Of a DNA stretch of 64,000 nt, positions 18,457 to 26,957 are shown in pieces; position 1 is the stretch's first letter, and each line of letters begins with the position of its first letter. The stretch is from Thiocystis violacea. Its GTDB lineage: Bacteria; Pseudomonadota; Gammaproteobacteria; Chromatiales; Chromatiaceae. The translations under genes and the position numbers were made by a program. The notes under the pieces are model-generated. The model worked only from the letters and a program-made list of their open reading frames with translations, was not told where the DNA came from and did no database searches. The DNA lies in the NCBI RefSeq assembly GCF_016583565.1, contig NZ_NRRF01000006.1, positions 62,001 through 126,000 on the forward strand, read 5' to 3'.

Positions 18457-20847
18457 CTAGGCGGACCGATCGACCGACGCCGCCGCGGAGGGCGCCTCGG
18501 TCGTCTGCGGCTTGGCGCCCCATTGCTGCAGCAGCGCCGTCAAATCGACCAGCTTGAATGGCTTGCTGAGGAAATCGTCCATTCCCGCGGCCAGGGCGCG
18601 CTCGCGGTCGCCGCGCATCGCGTGAGCCGTCAGGGCGATGATCGGCACCCGGCCACCCTGGCGCGCCTCACGCGCTCGGATGCGGCGCGTGGTCTCGTAG
18701 CCGTCCATAGAGGGCATCTGGCAATCCATGAGGATGAGATCCGGCGCTTGCTCGGCCAGTGCCGTCAGCGCCACCTTGCCATCCGCACAGAGGGTGACGC
18801 GGCAGCCCAGCGCCTTCAACATGCTGTCGATGACCTCTTGATTGACCTCATTGTCCTCCGCCACCAGGACGTTGAGCCCAAGATTGGGCTGCCCCCCGGC
18901 CGGCGCGCGCCCAAGCTCCGGCCGGGTCTGCGCCGCGCGCAGGCGACGTCCTTCGATGATAGCACTCAGATAGGCGGCCAGCCCGCTTGAGGCGACAGGC
19001 GTCGCGAGCGTGCGCAACCGTCCCCAGGCATAGTCGACACCTTCGCTCAGCGCGTCCGGGACCAGGACGGCGGCGCCGGACGCCTGCTCGATGAGATCGC
19101 GCAGCACGCGCCCCGCCGGCACCTCCAACGCCGGCAGCTGGGCCTGCTCCAGCAAGAAGACGTCGAAACCACGCCCCCACATCGCCTCGTTCAGGGCCAG
19201 CTCCATGGCGTCATGCAGATCGACACGGCAGGTCAGCTGCAGATCCCAAGCCGCGCACTGTCGCTCCAAGTCGGCTTGCGTGCGGGGATCCGATGTCACC
19301 AGGAGCACCCTGAGTCGGCCGAAATCCCGCGGCTGGTCCGCCACCCGCCCCGGCGATTTTTCGAGCGGCAGGTCGATGCGGAAGACCGACCCCTGCCCCA
19401 GCGCGCTCTCCACGGCGATGTCCCCTCCCATGAGCTCGACCAACTGCTTGCTGATACTCAGGCCCAGCCCCGTGCCGCCGTAGCGCCTAGAGGTGGACGA
19501 ATCCGCCTGACTGAAGCGCTCGAAGACAGGCTCGCGCTGGTCCGGCGCGAGGCCGATTCCGGTATCCGCAACGGCGATGCGTACCCGCCGCACGGCCGCC
19601 GTCTCCTCCAAGACGGAGAGCGTCAGCTGCACGCTTCCCCGCTCGGTGAATTTGATGGCGTTGGAGAGCAGATTCGTCAGCACCTGCTGCAAGCGGCCCG
19701 GATCGCCGCGGACCCAGCCAGGAAAGCCGGCGGGAATCCGGGCTCGCAACGCGAGTCCCTTGGCTCGGGCGCTCTCGTGCAGGAGATCCAGGGTGCGATC
19801 GAGAATGGCGCAGAGGTCGAAGTCCAACCGCTCGAGGTCCAGGCGGCCGGCCTCGATCTTGGAGAAGTCCAGGATGTCGTTGATGATCGCCAGCAGGGAT
19901 TCGGCGGACACCTGGATCGTCTGGGTGAAATGCTGCTGGCGTGCGTCCAGCGACGTGCCAGACAAGAGTTCGGCCATGCCCAGAATGCCGTTCATCGGGG
20001 TGCGGATCTCGTGACTCATGGAGACCAGGAACTGCGACTTGGCCTCACTCCCGGCTTCCGCCGCGTCGCGCGCCTTGCGCAGCTCCACATCCCGCAGCTC
20101 GATCTGCTCCAGCATGGTATTGAAGGCCCGCATCAGGGTGCCGAGTTCGTCCTTCTGGTGGGCGTCCAGCCGAACGGAGAAATCCTGATGGGTCGCGGTA
20201 CGCCCCATGATCTCGGCGATTTCGCGGATTGGCCCGGAAATAAGCCCGTGCAGCCGCGCGGCCAGCAAAAAGGCGATGCCCGTCCCGCCGATAAAGACCA
20301 GGAGCGCCACCAGCCCTTGATAGAGGATCCGCCGGCTCAGTTCCGTGGTGTCGTACTGAAGGTCCATGTAGCCGAGCGTCTTGCCGTCGACGAGCACCGA
20401 CATGTGCAGGTCGAGATAGCCGGACCTGAAGCTGAGCACGGGTTCCACGCCGCCGCCAGACGCCTGCGGCTCCCTCGCACGAGCCGCCTGCGCCTCATCG
20501 ACCAGCGTCGCGAGGCGCCCGGCGTAGCGAGGGCGCGGACTCAGGTAGTCGGCGAAGAGCTGCCCCTCCGCGGTGAGCACCTGAATGCGGATGACGTCCT
20601 CCTCGCTACCCAGCGCCGCGAGGATCTCTTCGGCGGCGCCCGGATCCTGAAACGCGAGCGGCGCCGCCATGTTGATGGCCGCGACGCGCGACAGCGCACC
20701 GACGCGCTCCACCAGGGCATTGCGCATGCTGATGACGTCCATGACGATGACCACCAGACTGGAGATCCCCAGCACCACGGTGGTGACCAGCATCACCACG
20801 GCGATGACCTTCCAGCGCACCGACACGTCTCTGAACAGGGACGACAT
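18457..20847 (-). CDS. Hybrid sensor histidine kinase with CHASE8-like periplasmic sensor
   Basis: 796 residues. Two transmembrane helices (about 13-37 and 178-198) flank a periplasmic domain resembling CHASE8, the sensor domain of YfiN/DgcN (RVAAINMAAPLAFQDP, LGYMDLQYDTTEL). HAMP follows, then HisKA with His279 (SMSHEIRTPMNGILGM) and a complete HATPase (NLLSNAIKFT, DTGIG, GTGLGL). A degenerate REC precedes a complete REC (VAEDNEVNQ, LMDCQMPSMDG, FLSKP). No HPt is present, so the HPt in the next gene may complete the relay. The ATG has GAGGGG upstream. Confidence 0.93.
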   Translation of the reverse strand: MSSLFRDVSVRWKVIAVVMLVTTVVLGISSLVVIVMDVISMRNALVERVGALSRVAAINMAAPLAFQDPGAAEEILAALGSEEDVIRIQVLTAEGQLFADYLSPRPRYAGRLATLVDEAQAARAREPQASGGGVEPVLSFRSGYLDLHMSVLVDGKTLGYMDLQYDTTELSRRILYQGLVALLVFIGGTGIAFLLAARLHGLISGPIREIAEIMGRTATHQDFSVRLDAHQKDELGTLMRAFNTMLEQIELRDVELRKARDAAEAGSEAKSQFLVSMSHEIRTPMNGILGMAELLSGTSLDARQQHFTQTIQVSAESLLAIINDILDFSKIEAGRLDLERLDFDLCAILDRTLDLLHESARAKGLALRARIPAGFPGWVRGDPGRLQQVLTNLLSNAIKFTERGSVQLTLSVLEETAAVRRVRIAVADTGIGLAPDQREPVFERFSQADSSTSRRYGGTGLGLSISKQLVELMGGDIAVESALGQGSVFRIDLPLEKSPGRVADQPRDFGRLRVLLVTSDPRTQADLERQCAAWDLQLTCRVDLHDAMELALNEAMWGRGFDVFLLEQAQLPALEVPAGRVLRDLIEQASGAAVLVPDALSEGVDYAWGRLRTLATPVASSGLAAYLSAIIEGRRLRAAQTRPELGRAPAGGQPNLGLNVLVAEDNEVNQEVIDSMLKALGCRVTLCADGKVALTALAEQAPDLILMDCQMPSMDGYETTRRIRAREARQGGRVPIIALTAHAMRGDRERALAAGMDDFLSKPFKLVDLTALLQQWGAKPQTTEAPSAAASVDRSA

Positions 20848-20852
20848 CCCGC

Positions 20853-20974
20853 TATTGCCCCTCGCGTGTCGCCAGGATGGGCAGCGGCCAGCGCCGCGCG
20901 CTGCCGCGGATGACCTCGCGCAAGGCCGCCTCAGGATCGATCACCGTCTTGCCCCCCTGTGCAGGCCAGCCCGA
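20853..20974 (-). pseudogene. Possible 3' remnant of a gene that preceded the hybrid kinase
   Basis: An open frame of about 40 codons reads ...GGKTVIDPEAALREVIRG... and ends in TAG 5 bp before the kinase ATG. Stop-to-start spacing this tight is typical of operon partners, and the composition looks protein-like. Upstream the frame is closed by TGA and nothing continues it. It may be the end of a deleted periplasmic-binding-type gene, or chance. Confidence 0.25.
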
Positions 20975-21578
20975 TCATGCGCTCGCGGAGCTGGCCGCGC
21001 TGCCGCCCTGAGGAAGGCCGCGCAAAGACCCCAGGGAGCGGTGACCGAGAGGCTGGATGAAGAGCGCTCCGCGTTGTGCAGCGGCCGTAAGGAAGCCCCT
21101 TGCTCAGACACAGTGGGTGAACGCGCGCCGAGATGGGCAGATCCCGCAGCCGCGTCTGGGACAGGCCGACTTGAGCGAGTGAGTGGCGCGGTCCGTGATC
21201 ACGACCTCCCGTTGGCCGATTCTCACCGGCGCTGGTCAATGGGTGCGATGACCTGGATGCGATGCAGCGCTGGACAACGCCGCGTCAGTCGCGCCTGATC
21301 GCCAGGGTAAGAACCTAAGATCGCAAGAATTGGCAATCGAATCGTGGCCGCCTCCATGGACACAATGATAGGGGTCTCGCTAAGATTCGTCATCAACCAT
21401 CCGGGCGATTCAGACCACCTCGCGGGCTGCTCGCTCGGTGCTGGCTTGGCCGGAGTGAGCCAGCCGTTTTCAACGTCGCCGCCCCATGACCCGATTGCCG
21501 CTTGACGATACCCACGTTCGAGGTTCTGGTGGAGACTTCACGAGCCTCAATTCGAGCGTATCCCACAGAGAGGCCTTC
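20975..21578. other. Intergenic region upstream of TonB-dependent receptor
   Basis: About 600 bp between the kinase cluster (minus) and the receptor gene (plus). Open frames here lack ribosome sites and family resemblance. Promoter and possible iron- or cobalamin-responsive control of the receptor would be expected here, but I recognised neither a Fur box nor a cobalamin riboswitch. Confidence 0.4.
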
Positions 21579-23684
21579 ATGGCGACGGCACCGCTCTTCC
21601 GGCTGGCAGCGATCCTCATCGTGACGGCCTTCAGCCTACCGGCAACGGCCACCGAGCAGCGCAGTTCAGTGACCGATCCCCGCCGGGATGACATCAAGGG
21701 CAACCGAGCCGCGAAGGCCGATCTCCTATCCGTCATCGACGAGGCGTCTACGCTGGCGACGAAGACGCGCATGAACGCCGACTATGTGCCGGGTATCCTG
21801 AGCGTGCTGGACGGCGACGAGCTCGTTGCCCTGGGGGTGCACACCGCCTGGGAGGCCCTGGAGCTGGTTCCCGGGGTGCAGATCGACCGCAACAACAACG
21901 GCGGACTGCGCGTCGCGATTCGCGGCTTTCAGCATGCCAATGGCAACGTCAAGCTGCTGCTCAATTCGGCGCCGATGAACAATGCGTTCGGCGGCTACTC
22001 GAACATTCTCTACATCCCGGTCGAGCAGGTTGAGCGCATCGAAGTGATCCGCGGCCCCGGCTCCGCCATGCATGGCGAGCACGCCTTCGCCGGTGTCATC
22101 AACATCATCACCCGCCAGCACGAGAACCGCGCCCATCTGCGCGCCGGAAGCGGTGAGATGCATGAGGCGGGAGCGGTCTTGTCAGTCGATGACCCCAAGG
22201 GCGATTGGCGGCTCAGCCTCAATGCCGCCGGCTGGGACAGGGATGGAGTCGGGGTGACGGCGGGAGTCGACCGGCTCTACGCGCTCGGCCTCGGCGAGCG
22301 CTCCCAGGCCCCGGGCAGGATCAATAACGCCGAGAACGATCGGCTCGCCGTGCTCTCGCTGGACTACCAGCACTTCTCCTTGCTGGCACAGTACAGCCGC
22401 AACCGTGGCGGCAGCTTTTTCGGCGCGCTGAACGTGCTGCCCGAGGAGAGCGAGGGTCCGGACGCCTCCTTCTCCGAACAGACCCTGGTCCAGGCGCGCC
22501 AGGCCTTGGCGCCAACGGACACGCTCAGCGCGGAATTCAAGCTCACCTGGTCGCAGTACATTGGGAAATGGGCGGAGGAGGTGCTCCCATCCGGAGTGCC
22601 CTATCCCTTGGACTCCCAGATCATCTATCCGGACGGCGTCTTCATCGCGGACTACATCAGACTCAGCCGCCAGGAGGCCGAGCTCGATCTCGACTGGCGC
22701 GGATGGAGCGGGCATCGCTGGCAGCTCGATCTCTCGGCGGCCAACGTCCAGATCGACGACGCCTGGTGGGCCTTCAATAGTGACCTGGACACCTCTGAGC
22801 CGCTGGCGGCGCCGCGTCGCTACAGCGGAGACCAGAACTTCATCGACGACGGCGCGCGGCGCTCGACCCGCAGCATCGCGGTGCAGGACCAATTCCATCC
22901 CTTCGCCCCCTTGGAGATTACCGCCGGTCTGCGCTATGACAGCTACAGCGACGTCGGCGACAACCTCTCGCCTCGCTTGGCGGCGGTTTGGACCCTCAGC
23001 GACACGCATCTCATCAAGGCCCAGTATGCGGAGGCCTTCTTCCCCCCAACACTCTTTCAGGTCTATGGAAACCCTGGTACCTCGGGCTTGCGCGAATTCG
23101 CCATCGAGCCCGAGACCGTCGCCACGAGCGAGCTCGGCTACATCTTTCGACGAGGGAACAGCGTCGCGCGCGCCACGCTCTATCACTCCCAGGTCAAGAA
23201 TCTGATCGTCATCGAAAACAGCAGCTATCTCAACCGCGGGCGGGCACGTCTCCAAGGGATCGAGACGGAATGGGAGCAGCGCCTGAGCCCGACCTGGAAG
23301 GCCGTGGCCAACCTCAGTTACAGCGAGACCCAGGACGAAGAAATCGGCGGACCGCTGGCTGGCGCGGCGGACTGGCTGGGCAACCTCAGTCTGCTCTACC
23401 GTCCGCGCCCGGACGTCCTGGTGAGCAGCCATTGGCGCTATGTGAGCGATCGTCATCGCTCGGCGGAGGACCCGCGCAGCGATCGCCTCCCCGGCTACCA
23501 GGATCTGGCGCTAACCTTGAGCTGGTTCGACCTTGGCGGCCCGGGGCTGACGCTGCGCGCTGGCGTCAAGAACCTCCTGGCACAGGAGATCAAGTCGCCC
23601 GCGGCCGCCTACACCTACGCCAATGACTACCCGCTGCTGCAGGAGCGCACCTGGTGGGTACAGCTCTCCTATCAATGGCGGTAA
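21579..23684 (+). CDS. TonB-dependent outer-membrane receptor
   Basis: 701 residues with a signal peptide ending around ATATE. The plug domain contains the TonB-dependent receptor blocks GVQIDRNNNGGLRVAIRGF, VERIEVIRGPGSAMHG and GVINIITR. The barrel ends in the typical aromatic C-terminus SYQWR. The ATG at 21579 was chosen because it precedes the signal peptide and has AGAGG upstream. The ligand is unknown; siderophore, vitamin or signal uptake are all possible. Its neighbours are a periplasmic YfiR-like protein (convergent) and the CHASE8 kinase, so the receptor may act in sensing more than in bulk uptake. Confidence 0.93.
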   Translation: MATAPLFRLAAILIVTAFSLPATATEQRSSVTDPRRDDIKGNRAAKADLLSVIDEASTLATKTRMNADYVPGILSVLDGDELVALGVHTAWEALELVPGVQIDRNNNGGLRVAIRGFQHANGNVKLLLNSAPMNNAFGGYSNILYIPVEQVERIEVIRGPGSAMHGEHAFAGVINIITRQHENRAHLRAGSGEMHEAGAVLSVDDPKGDWRLSLNAAGWDRDGVGVTAGVDRLYALGLGERSQAPGRINNAENDRLAVLSLDYQHFSLLAQYSRNRGGSFFGALNVLPEESEGPDASFSEQTLVQARQALAPTDTLSAEFKLTWSQYIGKWAEEVLPSGVPYPLDSQIIYPDGVFIADYIRLSRQEAELDLDWRGWSGHRWQLDLSAANVQIDDAWWAFNSDLDTSEPLAAPRRYSGDQNFIDDGARRSTRSIAVQDQFHPFAPLEITAGLRYDSYSDVGDNLSPRLAAVWTLSDTHLIKAQYAEAFFPPTLFQVYGNPGTSGLREFAIEPETVATSELGYIFRRGNSVARATLYHSQVKNLIVIENSSYLNRGRARLQGIETEWEQRLSPTWKAVANLSYSETQDEEIGGPLAGAADWLGNLSLLYRPRPDVLVSSHWRYVSDRHRSAEDPRSDRLPGYQDLALTLSWFDLGGPGLTLRAGVKNLLAQEIKSPAAAYTYANDYPLLQERTWWVQLSYQWR

Positions 23685-23746
23685 GACAGCCCCCCGCTCG
23701 GCTCGACGCGCGCCACCATCGCCAGCCTGGTCCTGGACGACCTCGA

Positions 23747-24910
23747 TCAGCGCCGCTCTGCGTTGCGCGATTCCGGCACCAGGGTCGCGAGGCGCAGCAG
23801 CTTGGAGCTGATCCGAATCCCGGTGCGCGTCGCCGCTTGGCGGTTGATCAGCGGATGCAACTGACCGCCTTTGCGGACCAACGCCACCATCCCGCCTTGG
23901 TGCACCAGCGACTCCATATCGCCGACGGTGAGCACCGCGGCGCCCTTCACCGCGGCAAGCACACGCGCCGCGGGCTCGGCCGCCGAATGGTCGATATAGA
24001 GGATGTGACAGCGGCGCCACTGCGCCGCGTCCTCGGCATCGACGAGCTGCAATGGCCGGCCCGCGGCCTTTTCACCCGCGAGCATCCGCCCCAAGCTGGA
24101 GGACAAGGCCGGGTTTCCGAGCACGCAATAGCGCAGGGGCGCGGACGGCGAGTCGAAAGCCGAGGACGGCCACTCGATGAAGAGCGCGAAGTTGAGCAGA
24201 AAGGTCGCCCGCACATCGGTCTCGGCGAAGGGCTGATACGCCTGCGCCGCGTCGAGGAAATAGGACTTGAAGCGAATGCCGGCCCGGCGCGCCTGCGCCA
24301 GGTTGACGAAGGGTAGAACACGGTCGGCCACAGAGATGCCGACCACGGCCCCCTCCTCGACGGCGCCGGCGAACGGCGAGAAGACGAGTGCGCGCTGGCG
24401 CTCCGACCAGAGGCGCAGACGGCGCGGCTCCATGCCGACACTGGCAATGAAGATCCCAGCCGGGCGCTCCCCGGCATAGGCATCCAGATCCGCTGCCGAG
24501 AACACCTCGACGCGCAGCGGATGACCGCCAATCCTCGCCATGGACGCAAGGCTGGCGGCGGCCTCCAGCGCAGCGGCCTTGGAGTCCTCATAGACCACCA
24601 GCACCAACAGACTGCCGTCCGGGCCGAGATGCCTATCGAGCGACTCCACCGCACCGAGGCAGGCCGGGAAGAGCTTCAGGCCAAGCTGCATCCGTTGAGC
24701 GTCCTCCCGCCACAGGGCCGGGGTGGCCGCCTCGGCGCCCTGAGGCACGAGCAGGACTTGGGCACAGATCACGAAGCCCAGGAGTGAGGCATGAACCAAG
24801 GCACGGATGCGGCAACCCACCGCGGCCCATGCGCCGAGCAGCGCCCGTCCGAGCCGGGTGACAGGCGCCGAATGATCGAGCTCGCGATCCGCTGCACCCT
24901 CACGCATCAT
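23747..24910 (-). CDS. Secreted protein with two YfiR-like (DUF4154) regions
   Basis: About 387 residues with a signal-peptide-like segment ahead of EAATPALW. The C-terminal half is a clear YfiR/DUF4154 domain: VRATFLLNFALFIEWP, LRYCVLGN, CHILYI, VLTVGDMESLVHQGGM and the ending INRQAATRTGIRISSKLLRLA. The first half is a divergent repeat of the same layout (LRVEVFSAADL, GIFIASV). YfiR is the periplasmic repressor of the CHASE8 diguanylate cyclase YfiN, so the likely partner here is the nearby CHASE8 kinase. The start ATG (24910 or 24907) is a best guess because the frame stays open upstream. Confidence 0.8.
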   Translation of the reverse strand: MMREGAADRELDHSAPVTRLGRALLGAWAAVGCRIRALVHASLLGFVICAQVLLVPQGAEAATPALWREDAQRMQLGLKLFPACLGAVESLDRHLGPDGSLLVLVVYEDSKAAALEAAASLASMARIGGHPLRVEVFSAADLDAYAGERPAGIFIASVGMEPRRLRLWSERQRALVFSPFAGAVEEGAVVGISVADRVLPFVNLAQARRAGIRFKSYFLDAAQAYQPFAETDVRATFLLNFALFIEWPSSAFDSPSAPLRYCVLGNPALSSSLGRMLAGEKAAGRPLQLVDAEDAAQWRRCHILYIDHSAAEPAARVLAAVKGAAVLTVGDMESLVHQGGMVALVRKGGQLHPLINRQAATRTGIRISSKLLRLATLVPESRNAERR

Positions 24911-25449
24911 GCATCCCGTGCGTTGCGTCAAAACTTGATCTCGATCGGTAGGGACAGCTCGCGTTCGCCGCGCCGCGCATTGGGCCGCGCGGGACGCAGT
25001 GACAGGCTCGCGACGCGAGGATTTGAGTCGGTCGCGCCCGAAGAGCACCAGCGCCGCATTCACGCTAAACGCCAGACCAAGCGCGTTGTCGCCTCATTAT
25101 AGGCATCCACCTCCCTGGGCCGAAACCTGATCGACGCAGCGGCCGACAATGGGGCTCAGGATCATGCCGAGGTGGTCCAATGGCGGCGGACAGAGCCTCC
25201 GGCTGCGGTGCGGATCGGCGGGATGGGCAACGTCCGCGCGCTTCGCCAGCGACGAAACAGCAACCCTCTCGTGGCAGCCGCTCCGCGGTGCCACGCGCGA
25301 CACGCGCGCTAGACGCTGGCGGCGGGGCGGATTGAGTGAGAGGTGGGACGCAAGTCCGCGCGCATGCACCCTTTGGCAAGACAGGTCTTTATCGGCAGAA
25401 TGAGCGTGGTCGGAACGGTCGGTGATATCAGCACAACAGGAGAGAACTG
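24911..25449. other. Intergenic region between YfiR-like and lipoprotein genes
   Basis: About 540 bp between divergent genes. Open frames in it look like shadows without ribosome sites. I see no repeat, RNA gene or clear promoter. A GGAG site at the right end belongs to the lipoprotein gene. Confidence 0.4.
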
Positions 25450-25830
25450 ATGCATAGCTTTCATCCCCGCGGACATGGTCGCGCGCTGGCCTTCGCCATG
25501 AGCGCGCTCTTTGTGATCGCCATCGCTGGCTGCGGCCAGGACACGGAGCCTCAGCAGCAGGCCGAAGGCCCCGCGGAACGCATGGGCAAGGAGCTGGACA
25601 CGGCCATGCAGAAGGCCTCAGAGCGCGCCGACACGGCGATGAGCGAGGCCAACGAGCGCATCAACGCATCCATGCAGGAGGCGCAATCCAAGCTCGACAA
25701 TGCCGTTGGCGATGCCAAGGCCGGCCTGGGGACGGCCGCCGAGCAGGCCGCCGAAAAGCTGGAGGCGGCGAGCGAGAAACTCAGCGGGACGACGGACGCG
25801 CAGGACGAGCATCAACCTGCGTCTGATTGA
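25450..25830 (+). CDS. Small alanine/glutamate-rich coiled-coil lipoprotein
   Basis: 126 residues with a lipoprotein signal and lipobox IAGC (Cys about residue 28). A long amphipathic helix follows with recurring ADTAM, ERIN, AQSKLDNA and AEQAAEKLEAA units. This is typical of small periplasmic coiled-coil lipoproteins whose roles are mostly unassigned. The ATG is preceded by GGAGAG. It appears monocistronic, followed by a hairpin at 25842-25866. Confidence 0.75.
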   Translation: MHSFHPRGHGRALAFAMSALFVIAIAGCGQDTEPQQQAEGPAERMGKELDTAMQKASERADTAMSEANERINASMQEAQSKLDNAVGDAKAGLGTAAEQAAEKLEAASEKLSGTTDAQDEHQPASD

Positions 25831-25841
25831 GCCCGGTCCGG

Positions 25842-25866
25842 GGGTGCGTCGTCGGATCGACGCCCC
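25842..25866 (+). terminator. Hairpin after lipoprotein gene
   Basis: GGG-T-GCGTCG pairs with CGACGC-CCC around a short TCGGAT-type loop, 12 bp after the stop codon. No T-tract follows, so it is a candidate transcription end rather than a classic intrinsic terminator. Confidence 0.4.
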
Positions 25867-25940
25867 TCGGACCTCGGACAGCTCCGCGAATCGGTGACGA
25901 CAAGACTCGGCGCGGAGTGTCGCGAAAGTCGCTGAGGGAC

Positions 25941-26759
25941 TCAGAACAGTGAAGCGCTCAGCTCCCGGATGGCGAAGAGCATGTCCGGATCATCGGTGAG
26001 CGCCTGAGCGATGGCACTGCGGTAGGCAACCACGGGCTCCACGCCGCCGACCATCAGCTTCGCCGCATGCACCAGCAGACGGGTCGAGGCGCCTTCATCC
26101 AGACCCTGCCCCTTGAGGTTGCGCGTCATGTGCGCGAACCTGACCAGCTGCCGCGCCTGAGCGGCATCGATGCCGGATTCCTTCTCGACGATCTTCTGTT
26201 CCAGCGCCGAGGCCGGGTAGTCGAACGCCAGGGCAACGAAGCGCTGGCGGGTGGACTGCTTGAGGTCCTTGAGCACGCTCTGATAGCCGGGATTGTAGGA
26301 GATCGCCAGACAGAAGGTGTCCGGCGCCTCCAGCAGCTCACCGACCTTTTCCATCGGCAGCACACGGCGATCGTCGGCCAGCGGATGAATGACTACGGTG
26401 GTGTCCTTGCGCGCCTCGACGATCTCGTCCAGATAGCAGATGCCGCCGGCGCGCACCGCGCGGGCCAGCGGCCCGTCCACCCAGATGGTCTCGCCACCTT
26501 TCACCAGGAAACGGCCAATCAGGTCGGACGCGGTCAGATCGTCATGGCAGGAGACGGTGATCAGCGGCCGCTTCAGCCGCCACGCCATGTGCTCCATGAA
26601 GCGCGTCTTGCCGCAGCCGGTCGGCCCCTTGAGCAGGATCGGCAGCCCCTGGCGGTAGGCCGCATCGAAGACCGCAATCTCCTCACCCACCGGCTCGTAG
26701 TAGGGCTCGTCCCGGATGAAGTATTCCTCGGGCTTGAGGACTCTCAACGCATGCGGCAC
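25941..26759 (-). CDS. cbbQ: CbbQ/NirQ/NorQ-type AAA+ ATPase (MoxR class)
   Basis: 272 residues. The AAA+ core shows Walker A GPTGCGKT (about 45-52), Walker B ICYLDEIVEA, sensor-1 AISYNPGYQ and the C-terminal CbbQ extension. It acts with a CbbO/NorD VWA partner as a remodelling chaperone for RuBisCO or for nitric oxide reductase. Translation starts at GTG 26759, supported by GGGAGG seven bases upstream. The expected partner gene is not adjacent but sits at 11.7-13.6 kb on the same strand. No RuBisCO or nor genes are in the window, so its exact client is inferred. Confidence 0.9.
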   Translation of the reverse strand: MPHALRVLKPEEYFIRDEPYYEPVGEEIAVFDAAYRQGLPILLKGPTGCGKTRFMEHMAWRLKRPLITVSCHDDLTASDLIGRFLVKGGETIWVDGPLARAVRAGGICYLDEIVEARKDTTVVIHPLADDRRVLPMEKVGELLEAPDTFCLAISYNPGYQSVLKDLKQSTRQRFVALAFDYPASALEQKIVEKESGIDAAQARQLVRFAHMTRNLKGQGLDEGASTRLLVHAAKLMVGGVEPVVAYRSAIAQALTDDPDMLFAIRELSASLF

Positions 26760-26957
26760 AGTCGGCCTCCCATCGTCGCGCGCTCGGGATTGTCGGCTGG
26801 AAACAGCTGGGGAACCTCAGCCCGCCAAGCGACCTCGATGGGCGCTCGCCATGGCAGACGCCTCGGCAGTCCGGCGGCATCATACTCAGCCAAAGGGCGC
26901 GACAAGGCCCCTGGCCGTTGGATCCAGCGAAATGGGCATGACAAACCTCGCACGCGG

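Noticed and set aside
21300-21578. Cobalamin riboswitch or Fur box before the TonB receptor
   Set aside because: I looked for the conserved B12-box and for a 19-bp Fur palindrome and recognised neither.
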